A DNA stretch of 34,111 nt, taken from positions 1 to 34,111 of IMG/VR virus record IMGVR_UViG_3300042090_003264; one strand, 5' to 3'. Shown here piece by piece: positions 1-9,222 of this stretch. Each line of letters starts with the position of its first letter. The stretch's first letter is position 1. The DNA comes from a virus. The notes beneath the pieces are model-generated. The model did not search any database. It saw only the letters and a program-made list of their open reading frames with translations, and was not told the origin of the DNA. The position numbers and the translations under genes were made by a program.

Positions 1-1176
1 ATGAAAAGACTTCTAATTGTGTTTTTAGTCGCGGCTCTCGCTTCCGCGCAAGTCCCCGTCGTGCAAGCGGTGGCGAATGACAATCCGGCGGCCAGCCAAA
101 CCTCTATCAGTGTTTCGGTCAAGACGCAGGCGGGCGACCCGCTGATCGCTTGGTGCGGCGAAGGTCTCAGCACGTCCGACAATCTTCTCATGACCGACAG
201 TGCGAACAATGCATGGCAGCTCGTAGGCTACGCCTCACACGGAGTCAATCGGGATGGCCTGTTTTTTGTTCCGTCCGCTTCAGCGATCACTTCAGCCACG
301 TGCAAATATGCGACGCCCGAGACGCATCCCCGAATCGAGCTTTGGGAGATCACTGGAGCTATGGGCCCACTCGCCCTGGATAATTTCGCGGTAGGATCGA
401 GCGCGAGTCTGAGCACGGCATCGACCAGCTGCGCCAGCGGGCCACTCAGCACGGCCCACTCCGGCGATCTGTTCATCTTCGCCTGCGACATCAGCAACAG
501 CGAGCCGTCCTTTCAGACCCCCGCCGGGTTCACCATTCCGCCCGCGACGGGACCGGACACGCGGCTCGGAATGGCCTACTCGCTGGCATCCGTCATGCCG
601 AATGTTGTATCCATGAGTTACCCGGATGCGGGAGCGGCGGACTCGATCCTGGCGGCGTTCTACACCGCGGCAGTTACGCCGCCGCCTCCATCCTCGCTTG
701 TCATATGCCCAGGCCAAATCCCCGGCGCCAACGTTTCACCGATCTACAGCGCGGCGGACGGCTGCTTCAACTATGCCGTGATCGCGGGCGCTCCCGGGCC
801 AGCAGGACCGCAAGGGCCGCCGGGCGCGCCCGGACCTCCTGGGGCTCAAGGACCTCCTGGCCCACCTGGACCGGCTGGACCGGCCGGTAGCGGCTGGAAT
901 CCTGCCACCGTCGCTACCCGGCCGTCCGGCGCCTGTTCGGTTCCCGGCGCCGCCGAGTTCTACAGCGGCACATCGCCCGTCGAGCCCTGGATTTGCGGAT
1001 CGGACTTGCAGTGGCAAAAGCTGTTGTCGGTGGTCGATGTCGGCGGAATGCTCATTGTCGGCGCTAAAGGCTGTCCAAATACATTCCCGGCGCCGGGCAC
1101 CGGTGAGATCTGCATTGGAACCGATAACAAGGTGCATTACCGCGACGGCGACACGATGACCGACACGGCGCTCTAG
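1..1176 (+). CDS. Exported collagen-like repeat protein, probable fibre or surface protein
   Basis: The 391-residue product begins with a short Sec-type signal peptide (about residues 1-16, Lys-Arg then a hydrophobic core, ending ASA before QVPVV). A beta-rich N-terminal domain follows. A collagen-like Gly-X-Y tract spans about residues 263-296 with Pro-rich triplets (GPP, GAP, GPA). A C-terminal domain of about 95 residues has four Cys. Collagen-like tracts form trimeric stalks in many phage fibres and bacterial surface proteins, so a trimeric fibre is the likely form. The start is the first base of the window, so upstream signals cannot be judged. The 22-bp gap to the next exported protein suggests one transcript. 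The signal peptide is odd for a virion protein: it may instead be displayed by the infected host. The exact role is unknown. Confidence 0.8.
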   Translation: MKRLLIVFLVAALASAQVPVVQAVANDNPAASQTSISVSVKTQAGDPLIAWCGEGLSTSDNLLMTDSANNAWQLVGYASHGVNRDGLFFVPSASAITSATCKYATPETHPRIELWEITGAMGPLALDNFAVGSSASLSTASTSCASGPLSTAHSGDLFIFACDISNSEPSFQTPAGFTIPPATGPDTRLGMAYSLASVMPNVVSMSYPDAGAADSILAAFYTAAVTPPPPSSLVICPGQIPGANVSPIYSAADGCFNYAVIAGAPGPAGPQGPPGAPGPPGAQGPPGPPGPAGPAGSGWNPATVATRPSGACSVPGAAEFYSGTSPVEPWICGSDLQWQKLLSVVDVGGMLIVGAKGCPNTFPAPGTGEICIGTDNKVHYRDGDTMTDTAL

Positions 1177-1198
1177 AGAGAGTCTCGATATTTCCCAA

Positions 1199-4100
1199 AT
1201 GCGCAAGCTCACCCTAGCCCTGCTCTTGCTCGCGATTCCCGCTCTTTCTCTAGCCGGAACTTACACCGCCGCAACTTGCAACTACAGCGACGTGAACGCC
1301 CTGGTGAACGGTCCGGCTCACACCGCGGTGAACGGCGATGCGATCGTCATCCCGCCAGGTTCTTGCACCTGGACCAGCACGCTGAACGTCGCCACTGCGA
1401 TCACGATCACCGGAAGCGGAACAGCCAACACCGGTTCATCGACGTTCGGCGCGGGCAATTCGACCACGGTCATAATCGAAAATGTCGGCAGCAAGTACAC
1501 CCCTCTTATCTCTTCAACGGGGCTGACCTACGGACAGACCTTCGTTGTCGAACTGTTGGACATCGAACCCGCTTCGGGCAGCGCTCAGATCGGGCCGCCG
1601 ATCGAGGTGAACGCGACCTGCACCTCAAGCGGCTGCGGACAAGTCCGAATCGATAACATCTACTTCGGCAAAACCACCGCCTGGACTTCCGCGAATGGAA
1701 CCGGCTCGCTCATAATCGTTGACAATGCTTTCGGCGTCGCGGACCATAACTCGACGAATCCGGGCATGAACGGCATTTTGGAATTCATCAATCCGATGTT
1801 GACTTCCTACCTCGGAGTCGGGACTTACGGCGATAATTCCTGGGCTCAGCCGGACACCTTCGGAACCGGGAACGAGTTTTACATCGAGAACAACGTCATC
1901 TATACGGGCGCGACCGTCTCCGAGGGCGAGTTCTCCCTTCAATCGAACACGGCCGTCGGCGGCGGCCGAATCGTCGGCCGCTTCAATCAGGTAAATGGCA
2001 CGACGCCGCAGGATGGCGCATTCAGCTTTCACGGTCTCGATACAGCGTATCGATCGCGTGGCGGTCGAACGATCGAGGCGTACGGAAACACATTCAATTG
2101 CACGCTTTCGAATTGCGGTGAAGCGCCGGTTAATTTTCGCGCGGGGACTGGATTCTCGTTCGGCAACACGTTCACCAGCACGGGCGGCGGCGCGTGGAAT
2201 TCCAGCGTGAACGCCAATATCTACCGAACGGTATACGGCACGCAGGGAGGCTGGGGATATTGCGGCGGCAATGCGGGCGACAGCCCGACGAACAGCGTTT
2301 ACGACACGAACAGCTCTTCGACTTTTCCATCTGGAAGCGCGACATCGGTTTCGAACGGGGGCTTGACACTCACCGATACTTCGAAGACCTGGACCACGAA
2401 TCAGTGGCACCCCGGCGCCGGTACTGAATATTCCATCGAAGACATCACCCAGCATTTCTACTCTCAGATCACGGGCAACACTTCGAACGCCATAACGATC
2501 GCAGCGCCGATTTCAGAATCCGGTTGGACTGGATTCAACTCCGGCGATACTTACCAGATCTTCCTGCCGATCAACTGCGTCGATCAAGCCGGCCGTGGTC
2601 AAGGTGGCTATGTTTCTGGCGTGCCACCGTCTCCTGCTTCTTCCGTGGGTGAAGCGCTGGATCCGATCTACACATGGGACAACACTTCGACTACCAGTCC
2701 GAAATACGATTACGCGGAACTGACCTTTAACGGCCTGGTTACCTACAACCGCGACTATTATTCAGATCTGGCGAACGGAAGTCCCCACGCGCAAACGTCG
2801 GCAACTTCTCCTTTCACCGGGTCGGCGACCGTCGGCAGCACGGCCACGCCTGGCGTTGGATTCGGAACGCTCGCAAACCGTCCGGCCAGCTGCACGGCAG
2901 GCGTCGGTTACTTCGCTACCGATCAAGGCAATTGGAACAAGAGCGGTAATTCGTTTGGACAAGGCGTCCTCTATACGTGCGGCGCCAGCAACACATGGAC
3001 GGCCTATTACACGCCTTACACCTACCCCCATCCGCTCACGACGCCCGGTCCTGCGTGGCCGATCAAGATATCGTCCAATGGGCGATATTTTGAGGATGCG
3101 AATAGTAATCCTTGGATCATGAACTGCGATGCTGCGCACGCGATGATCGGCGGCGTCGCAACCAGCGGGTATCCCACGTATTTCAGTTCGCGCGAGTCCT
3201 ACGGTTTCAATTGCACGCAAGTCTTTGGGAGCACTCTCAGATTTAATACCGCCGGCTCGGCTTACGACGGTACACTGCCCTTTAACACCGGTTCCGGCCC
3301 ATCCAGTTATGATCTGAGCACGCCCAACACGACTTATTGGGGCTATGTTCATTCGTTTTGCTCCCAGGCCCAGAGCGCTGGAATGGCGTGCGCTTTAAAT
3401 CCCTTACCGGGGCAATATTACGACTGCAATGGCACCTGCAACGCCTCGGGAAGCGGACCAGCATTCGCCAATAACCAAACGGTCGTTTCGGGCCACACCA
3501 AAGTCTACAATTTCGCCGCCTGGCTGGCCGGGCAATTAAGCGATCTCAATAACGTGATCTGGTACGTCGGGGACGACTGCGGCCAGAGCAACAGCCCCTC
3601 GGGTGGCGGTTCTTTCCAGTGCAACGCTTCCTACGAATCGGATTTCGTGAACGGGCTGTTGAGCGCCTACCCCAACACCATCGTTATGTTCGAGGGCGCG
3701 TACTTCTATAGCTACTCGAATATGTATGCGTCGAGCTTCAGCGCGTCCTCGGGCTCGCATTGGTCGGATCTGCTCTATACCTATTACGAAACGTACGGCG
3801 CGGCCAAAGCCGCTTACGCCTCATCGCCCACCTCGCCCTGTTTCCTGGGGGAAGCGAATTACGAAGGCGGCAATAACACCAACGATCTCACGATGGCGGC
3901 AACCGCCTACATCCTCAGGATGCAGAACTGGTGGACCGTCACCTCGGGCTGCATCGGCGGTTGGGTGTGGGGCAATGCATCGGTCAATCACAACGATTCC
4001 GGTTATCCGGCTTCGCTCACCACGGCGGCGACCGGAGAAGTCGGATGGACGTCCTATCTGCTCAGCCAATACAATTGGTGGACTGTCGTCCCGGACTCAA

Positions 4101-4492
4101 CGAACTCGATTCTGACGGGTGGGTACGGGACTAGCGCAACCAACAATGAAAATCTATTCAACGCGACGTATGCGACGGGCACCTTCGACGCGGGCGGAAC
4201 CGTCGGTTTCGTCTACACGCCCGTCGCGAATTCTCCGGTGATAAATTTAGCCCATTTCTCCGGTCCGGTAACCGCGAAATGGTACGATCCGAGCGACGGC
4301 GCGACGACAGCGATCAGCGGTTCGCCATTCACAAACTCGGGTTCGCACACCTTCACCACTCCCGGAAACAACAACGACGGCAACCCAGATTGGGTTTTGG
4401 TTTTGACGGCCACGCATCCCGTCGTTTCGCCCGTGCCGTCGATCATCGTGCGCGGCGGCGCGACGATGGCTGGCGGATTGTCCCTGCATTGA
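1199..4492 (+). CDS. Exported beta-helix and apiosidase-like (DUF4038) glycosidase protein
   Basis: The 1097-residue product has a signal peptide (MRKLTLALLLLAIPALSLAG). Residues about 25-340 are Ser/Thr/Asn/Gly-rich repeats like a right-handed parallel beta-helix. From about residue 620 the pattern 'NGRYFEDANSNPWIM' followed by 'YFSSRESYGFNCTQVF' resembles the start of the DUF4038 apiosidase-like TIM barrel (PF13204, GH140-related). The segment from about 960 to 1080, with FDAGGTVGFVYTP, KWYDPSDG and DWVLVL, resembles the C-terminal domain usually paired with it (PF12904). A polysaccharide-degrading tail or surface enzyme is a reasonable inference, but I cannot confirm catalytic acids. No clear Shine-Dalgarno site precedes the ATG. 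It lies between two other exported proteins. Confidence 0.75.
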   Translation: MRKLTLALLLLAIPALSLAGTYTAATCNYSDVNALVNGPAHTAVNGDAIVIPPGSCTWTSTLNVATAITITGSGTANTGSSTFGAGNSTTVIIENVGSKYTPLISSTGLTYGQTFVVELLDIEPASGSAQIGPPIEVNATCTSSGCGQVRIDNIYFGKTTAWTSANGTGSLIIVDNAFGVADHNSTNPGMNGILEFINPMLTSYLGVGTYGDNSWAQPDTFGTGNEFYIENNVIYTGATVSEGEFSLQSNTAVGGGRIVGRFNQVNGTTPQDGAFSFHGLDTAYRSRGGRTIEAYGNTFNCTLSNCGEAPVNFRAGTGFSFGNTFTSTGGGAWNSSVNANIYRTVYGTQGGWGYCGGNAGDSPTNSVYDTNSSSTFPSGSATSVSNGGLTLTDTSKTWTTNQWHPGAGTEYSIEDITQHFYSQITGNTSNAITIAAPISESGWTGFNSGDTYQIFLPINCVDQAGRGQGGYVSGVPPSPASSVGEALDPIYTWDNTSTTSPKYDYAELTFNGLVTYNRDYYSDLANGSPHAQTSATSPFTGSATVGSTATPGVGFGTLANRPASCTAGVGYFATDQGNWNKSGNSFGQGVLYTCGASNTWTAYYTPYTYPHPLTTPGPAWPIKISSNGRYFEDANSNPWIMNCDAAHAMIGGVATSGYPTYFSSRESYGFNCTQVFGSTLRFNTAGSAYDGTLPFNTGSGPSSYDLSTPNTTYWGYVHSFCSQAQSAGMACALNPLPGQYYDCNGTCNASGSGPAFANNQTVVSGHTKVYNFAAWLAGQLSDLNNVIWYVGDDCGQSNSPSGGGSFQCNASYESDFVNGLLSAYPNTIVMFEGAYFYSYSNMYASSFSASSGSHWSDLLYTYYETYGAAKAAYASSPTSPCFLGEANYEGGNNTNDLTMAATAYILRMQNWWTVTSGCIGGWVWGNASVNHNDSGYPASLTTAATGEVGWTSYLLSQYNWWTVVPDSTNSILTGGYGTSATNNENLFNATYATGTFDAGGTVGFVYTPVANSPVINLAHFSGPVTAKWYDPSDGATTAISGSPFTNSGSHTFTTPGNNNDGNPDWVLVLTATHPVVSPVPSIIVRGGATMAGGLSLH

Positions 4493-4521
4493 AGTAATCC
4501 TTTTCCTGTCGTAAAGACCAA

Positions 4522-7500
4522 ATGAAGCCGGTGATCATCGCGCTCCTGTTGAGCGTTGCGAGTCTCTGCGGACAGACGTGCACCATCACCTCTCCGACTA
4601 GCGGTGCGTTCATCCAGACCGTTGGGCCGATGCAGTTATCCGCCACTGTTTCGTCGGCCCCATCGGCCTACAAGCTGATTTGGTCCGTGGACTATCAGCG
4701 CTGGGCCTCGGGCTACGTCAAGGATCAGCATCCGGCTGAAAACGCTTTTCGCGACGTCTGGCAAGGTCCCTGGACAGTGACCTGGTACAGCGGGCTCCAG
4801 GGCGATGGCCAGCACGTCGTCTCAGGCGCGCTCTTCGATATATTCGGGACCGAACTCGCGAGCTGCGCGGCGGTAACGTTCACGGTCCGGATCATGGGCA
4901 TGAGCAATCAGTCGGTGAATGCTTTTCCCACTTCCGGCCGCGGCGAGTGGGGGATGAAGACCTTTGACGGCAGCAATGCCCAAAGCAATGGAAACGCCTC
5001 GCAATCCATCGACGGCTATCCTCTCCCCTACGACAACTATTGCGGCGGCGCCGGGGCTTCGGCGCAAAGCGGAGGCTGGCAGGTTCCGAGCTTCAACACC
5101 GCGTGCTTTCCAAACGGACCACACCTGGCGCTCTCCAATTATTACGCCGGCAGCATTGCAGATCCCTATATGCTGCCACTGACCTTCACCAGCTCGAACG
5201 TGAGCGGGAACAACATCGGCATCTCGAACCACTACTCTTACCAGGGCAGCGTTGTCACTTTTTCAACGACTGGAACGCTCCCTTCGCCGCTGGTAGCCGG
5301 CTGTCAATACTCCTCGCAGACCTCGGCTACGAATTCGAACACCGCGTCCTATTCCATCGCCTCGGGAGTTATTAGCGTCACGCTCTCGGCCGGCTGCAAT
5401 CTTGCGCCCGGAACGCCAGTGCTGCTGCGCAACATCCACTCCAACGATCCGAACGATGGACAGCCGTTATGCGACGGCTTTTTCAGCATGGCGACGGGAT
5501 CGGGAACGGCGTTTACCGTTATGGCTCCGGCCGGATGCCCCAACATCGGAGCGGCGAATCCCTACACCTTTGAAGTGGACGTGAATCCGTACTTCGTCAA
5601 TTACATCGACGCGAATACGATCTCGGTGTCAGCGAGTCCGGGCGGCGCCACCGTAACGCTTACGGGCGGCGGCTCGGGCACTCACACCGTCCTGCAACGC
5701 ATCCGTTCGCCCTACTGGGGCTATAGCGATTTCGTCAACCAGAACGCCATCCAAAACACCAATGCGCCGGCTTATGTCCTGCAACAGGTGACGTTCAGCA
5801 ACGGCAATGCGCCGATGCGCCTGAATCCGCTTTATTGGGAAATGCATCTGATCGCAGGAGCGGGCGCGACGCCGCTGTGCAATTCCTCCAAGCTCATCGC
5901 GAATACGGACTTGAGCTTCTCGGCCTTGGCGTGTAACGCCACGGGCGTTTCCTGGTCGGTGGTCTCAGACGGAGGACTCAGCGGCGTCTGCTCGGTCGAT
6001 TCCTCGGGCAACGTCACCGGGATCATGGCCGGCTGGTGCCAGGTTCTTCTACAGTGCAGCTCGTGCGCGGCGGGAAGCGTGTCGCTGCCTCCGGTCACCA
6101 CTTATGTCCAGGTGCATTCCGGCTCCATCACTTTCCCGCATTTCACGCATAGTGGCGCCATCGCCAGCGCATTCACTCCGGGCAGCTCGTTTTTTCCACT
6201 CTCGACCTGGCATCTGAACGTGATTTACTCGACGCCTTATAACGGCGTGACTTCCTCCTGGCTCGGCCCGATGATGCAGGAGTCGAACTTGAATTCGTCG
6301 ATGATCACGGGCAATCTCAGCAATAATGCTTTCGGCGATGCGGCCAATACAGCCTGCTTCTCATCGTCCTGGCCGAGCAGCATCCATGGCTACGAATCCG
6401 CTTTCGCCGCCCAGTACGGGACTTACTTTGAAGCCGGGATCGAGACCACCCACTGGGGCTTCGCCGGAGCCGCCAATCTGGCGGCGCTTTTGAACAATGT
6501 CGAGTACAACCGGCAAACCTGTCTGACTGGTTTCTTGAGCCAGTTGGTGAGCGAAGGGCGCACCTGGCGGACTTACGGCTATGACGAGTTGAACGCCTAC
6601 ATGGCCGGGAGCTACCCGTTCCGAAACCCCAACTTGGGCTCCACCACGTTCCCTAGTATTGTGGTGAGCGCCGGGGTCGCGACATACAACGTCTCCGAGC
6701 AGTTCACCGGCACATGGAGTCAATCCGCGGGGACAGGCTCCTGGATCAAGATGGCGGGCGCGGTGACGAACACCTGTCTGAACGGATGGTTTCCCGTGAC
6801 TGGCGTCACAAATAACGGAGCCGGCTATCCGGTCAGCTTCACGACGCCGTCCGCGTGCGCCAATGGGAGCTACACGGAGTCCACGGCGCAGCTCTATCAC
6901 TATTGGGTTTCAAGCGCGAGTCCCGGCGGCGAAAACGCCTCGGCGCTCCCTTCGGTCTGGGGGACCTCGACGGCGGACAATACCTCGGGCAATGCTTGTT
7001 GCGTTCAAGGCTGGGGATCGCAACTTACGCAGATCGTAATCAACGGAAGTGGTGTCGCGACGGTCACGTACAACGGACACGCCATTCCCAATGGAACCGC
7101 AATTCGAATCCACGGCTCGATCCATAATCTCAATGTCGTCGCGGCGACCGCCTACATCGACGCCAACACATTCAGCATCGCTTACAGCAGTCTGAACGGC
7201 AGCGTGCCGGCTGCCGGCACTTACAATTCGAGCAACGACGCTGGCCTTTACGTCACAGTCGATGGCAATCTTCCACCCACGCCGTTTCTCGCCCTGCGGA
7301 ATATTCTTACCTCCGTCTCCGGGCATCCAGCCACCACCTGGCCGGTCATTGGGAGCAGTTTCGTGACAGGGAATCCCGCAGTCCAAAACTGGAGCGGAAA
7401 CACAATGGGCGCCGACGCCGCCAACGATTACATAGAACAGCCGCCTTATCCCGTTTTCGGAACCGATGCGAGCGTCTGGCAGTGGGCCAACTATTCGCAA

Positions 7501-8439
7501 AGCACCTCCGGGCTTGCGACGCGCGCTTATCAGCTTCCGGCGCGGGCCATGCTCTGGTCGGCCGGCCTGAACTTTAACCGCTACTGCAAGAGCTTCGTGT
7601 TCAATCCGGGCTGCGATCATCCGACACAATTGCTGTGGCGTCCCGAGACGATCGTCTCGCAGATGATCGCCATGCTGACGCTCAACATTGGCGCACTGCG
7701 GCTCTATAACTACAATCAGGACCCATCGCTCGACTATTTAGCATGCTGCGCTCTGAATTCGGGGTCCACGGGCGATCCCTACCCTTCGATCGGACCTTAC
7801 ACCGCACCCAAGCAATGGTCGGCGATGGCGCATACCGACGCGCTGATCAAGCTGCGGGAGGATACCGAGCTGCAGCCGCCGGCGAACAAGCCATATATGG
7901 GACCGTTCTTTCTCACGGACGCTCACCTGAGCCCCACTTACGGCAATGAATTGAAGATTCTCTGCGCCTCCGAGATGCCCTACGGGTCGCAAACCGTCAG
8001 TCTCCCCTCGATCTCGGGCGGCTCGATGATCAAATACGTCCTGGACGGATACTCACTGGCCGTCAAGGTGCTGACCGGCAATCCAAGCACGGATACCGAT
8101 GAATTTTGCGGACGGCAGGGGTACCCGGCGATCCCCTCCCCCGGCCGCGCGACCACGTACGTCGCGCTGCCGCCGGCGCCGGCTGTGCAGCCGATCGACA
8201 ACATCGCGTTCGCGCCTCCCTCAACGCTGCCCTTCGGCGCAACGAAGTTTCTGATCCAGGTGGGATATTATCCGCGCGCGATGCAGGACGATCCAGTTAC
8301 CGATTGCAGTTCCGGCTGCACGATCGCGGTCGATCACCATAATACGAACGCCTGGTACCGCGCGATCTACGCCAATTCCAACAGTATCCCGCTGAGCGTT
8401 TCCGATCCGATCAAGATCCCGAGCCAGGGCCTTAATTAA
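4522..8439 (+). CDS. Large exported Ig-like repeat protein, function unknown
   Basis: The 1305-residue product has an N-terminal signal peptide (MKPVIIALLLSVASLCGQ) followed by a beta-rich 'TCTITSPTSGAFI' opening typical of Ig-like/CBM domains. A Big_2-like segment lies at about residues 455-535 (SGVCSVDSSGNVTGIMAGWCQV). The phrase YIDANT plus I/F-S occurs at about residues 362 and 878, marking two related beta modules. The C-terminal third is rich in Trp and Tyr with paired Cys. It could be a host-surface adhesin, a fibre or a glycan-active protein; no catalytic motif was recognised. It is 29 bp after the glycosidase-like gene, and the ATG lacks an obvious Shine-Dalgarno sequence, as do its neighbours. 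Confidence 0.7.
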   Translation: MKPVIIALLLSVASLCGQTCTITSPTSGAFIQTVGPMQLSATVSSAPSAYKLIWSVDYQRWASGYVKDQHPAENAFRDVWQGPWTVTWYSGLQGDGQHVVSGALFDIFGTELASCAAVTFTVRIMGMSNQSVNAFPTSGRGEWGMKTFDGSNAQSNGNASQSIDGYPLPYDNYCGGAGASAQSGGWQVPSFNTACFPNGPHLALSNYYAGSIADPYMLPLTFTSSNVSGNNIGISNHYSYQGSVVTFSTTGTLPSPLVAGCQYSSQTSATNSNTASYSIASGVISVTLSAGCNLAPGTPVLLRNIHSNDPNDGQPLCDGFFSMATGSGTAFTVMAPAGCPNIGAANPYTFEVDVNPYFVNYIDANTISVSASPGGATVTLTGGGSGTHTVLQRIRSPYWGYSDFVNQNAIQNTNAPAYVLQQVTFSNGNAPMRLNPLYWEMHLIAGAGATPLCNSSKLIANTDLSFSALACNATGVSWSVVSDGGLSGVCSVDSSGNVTGIMAGWCQVLLQCSSCAAGSVSLPPVTTYVQVHSGSITFPHFTHSGAIASAFTPGSSFFPLSTWHLNVIYSTPYNGVTSSWLGPMMQESNLNSSMITGNLSNNAFGDAANTACFSSSWPSSIHGYESAFAAQYGTYFEAGIETTHWGFAGAANLAALLNNVEYNRQTCLTGFLSQLVSEGRTWRTYGYDELNAYMAGSYPFRNPNLGSTTFPSIVVSAGVATYNVSEQFTGTWSQSAGTGSWIKMAGAVTNTCLNGWFPVTGVTNNGAGYPVSFTTPSACANGSYTESTAQLYHYWVSSASPGGENASALPSVWGTSTADNTSGNACCVQGWGSQLTQIVINGSGVATVTYNGHAIPNGTAIRIHGSIHNLNVVAATAYIDANTFSIAYSSLNGSVPAAGTYNSSNDAGLYVTVDGNLPPTPFLALRNILTSVSGHPATTWPVIGSSFVTGNPAVQNWSGNTMGADAANDYIEQPPYPVFGTDASVWQWANYSQSTSGLATRAYQLPARAMLWSAGLNFNRYCKSFVFNPGCDHPTQLLWRPETIVSQMIAMLTLNIGALRLYNYNQDPSLDYLACCALNSGSTGDPYPSIGPYTAPKQWSAMAHTDALIKLREDTELQPPANKPYMGPFFLTDAHLSPTYGNELKILCASEMPYGSQTVSLPSISGGSMIKYVLDGYSLAVKVLTGNPSTDTDEFCGRQGYPAIPSPGRATTYVALPPAPAVQPIDNIAFAPPSTLPFGATKFLIQVGYYPRAMQDDPVTDCSSGCTIAVDHHNTNAWYRAIYANSNSIPLSVSDPIKIPSQGLN

Positions 8440-8459
8440 GTTTTTCCAGACTGAATGCG

Positions 8460-8933
8460 ATGCTCGACCCCACGCTCATCGGCCAGGCGCTCGTCTCGAC
8501 GCTGCAGAACATTCCCACGCTGGTAGCGGCGCTCGGTAATCAGCAATCGAACGTGGTCCTGCACCAGTTTGTATATGGCGTCGAGCTGCGTTTGGCCGAG
8601 ACGGTCTACAAGCTGGTGCCCCCCAAGCTGCTGATCGCTTGGGATGGAACCAAGGGCGGGAATTTCAGCGGGCAGCAAATCTGGAAACACAGCTTTCGCG
8701 GATTCGGAAGAGTCGCCAACCAGGCGGGAGCGTCCAGCCCGATTTCGCTCTCCGATCTCTGGCTACTCATCGTCAACGGAAAACTTACCGGGATGAATCT
8801 GAATATTCGCCAAGTGCAGATTTATTCCGGGGTAGATCTCATGGACACGCCAGCCTCGCAAATCCGCCAGGACGAAGACGGCATGGATTTTCTGGAATTT
8901 CAAATGGTGATACCCGAAATCGGCGACCACTAA
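8460..8933 (+). CDS. Tail terminator-like or connector protein (by position)
   Basis: This 157-residue protein has no signal peptide, unlike the three before it, and starts the true tail module. It is mixed alpha/beta, with a helical N-terminus (LIGQALVSTLQNIPTLVAALG) and alternating strands near the C-terminus (QVQIYSGVDLMDT, DFLEFQMVIPEI). Size and place just before the tail tube gene fit a tail terminator or tail-completion protein of the gpU kind, but no family signature was recognised with certainty. The assignment is mainly contextual. No strong ribosome binding site is visible before the ATG. Confidence 0.5.
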   Translation: MLDPTLIGQALVSTLQNIPTLVAALGNQQSNVVLHQFVYGVELRLAETVYKLVPPKLLIAWDGTKGGNFSGQQIWKHSFRGFGRVANQAGASSPISLSDLWLLIVNGKLTGMNLNIRQVQIYSGVDLMDTPASQIRQDEDGMDFLEFQMVIPEIGDH

Positions 8934-8955
8934 TCGCAAGCAAGGATTCCCTCTC

Positions 8956-9177
8956 ATGACAACCATCTGGTTACAACCTCCGGCGAATGGAAGCGCGCCC
9001 ATCGAAGTGGAGTATCTCAGAGAAAAGATCGTGCCGCTGATGACGCAGGGCTACCGCCAGGTTGCCCCACCGGTTGCGTCGCCAGTTGCCTCACCTCTCA
9101 CGCCTCCTGCCCCTTCCTCGAATGCCGAAGTCGAGGCGGCGCCCGGCACAGAGATCCCGACTCCGGGCAAACAGTAA
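8956..9177 (+). CDS. Small protein with Pro/Ala-rich tail, unknown function
   Basis: The 73-residue product has a compact N-terminal half (IWLQPPANGSAPIEVEYLRE) and a disordered Pro/Ala/Ser-rich C-terminal half. An AAGGA ribosome binding site lies about 10 bases before the ATG. The gene sits 22 bp after the terminator-like gene and 45 bp before the tail tube gene, so it is probably co-transcribed with the tail genes. No family was recognised. Confidence 0.55.
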   Translation: MTTIWLQPPANGSAPIEVEYLREKIVPLMTQGYRQVAPPVASPVASPLTPPAPSSNAEVEAAPGTEIPTPGKQ

Positions 9178-9192
9178 CTCCCGTTTTTATAA

Positions 9193-9206
9193 GCCCCGAG
9201 CGGGGC
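9193..9206 (+). promoter_or_regulatory. Small GC hairpin in the leader of the tail tube gene
   Basis: GCCCC and GGGGC pair around a GAGC loop, immediately before the A-rich ribosome binding site of the tail tube gene (AAAAAAGGT, then ATG at 9223). A 5-bp GC stem here could protect the mRNA 5' side or tune translation of a highly expressed virion gene. That role is inference. Confidence 0.4.
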
Positions 9207-9222
9207 GGAAAAAAGGTAATCA

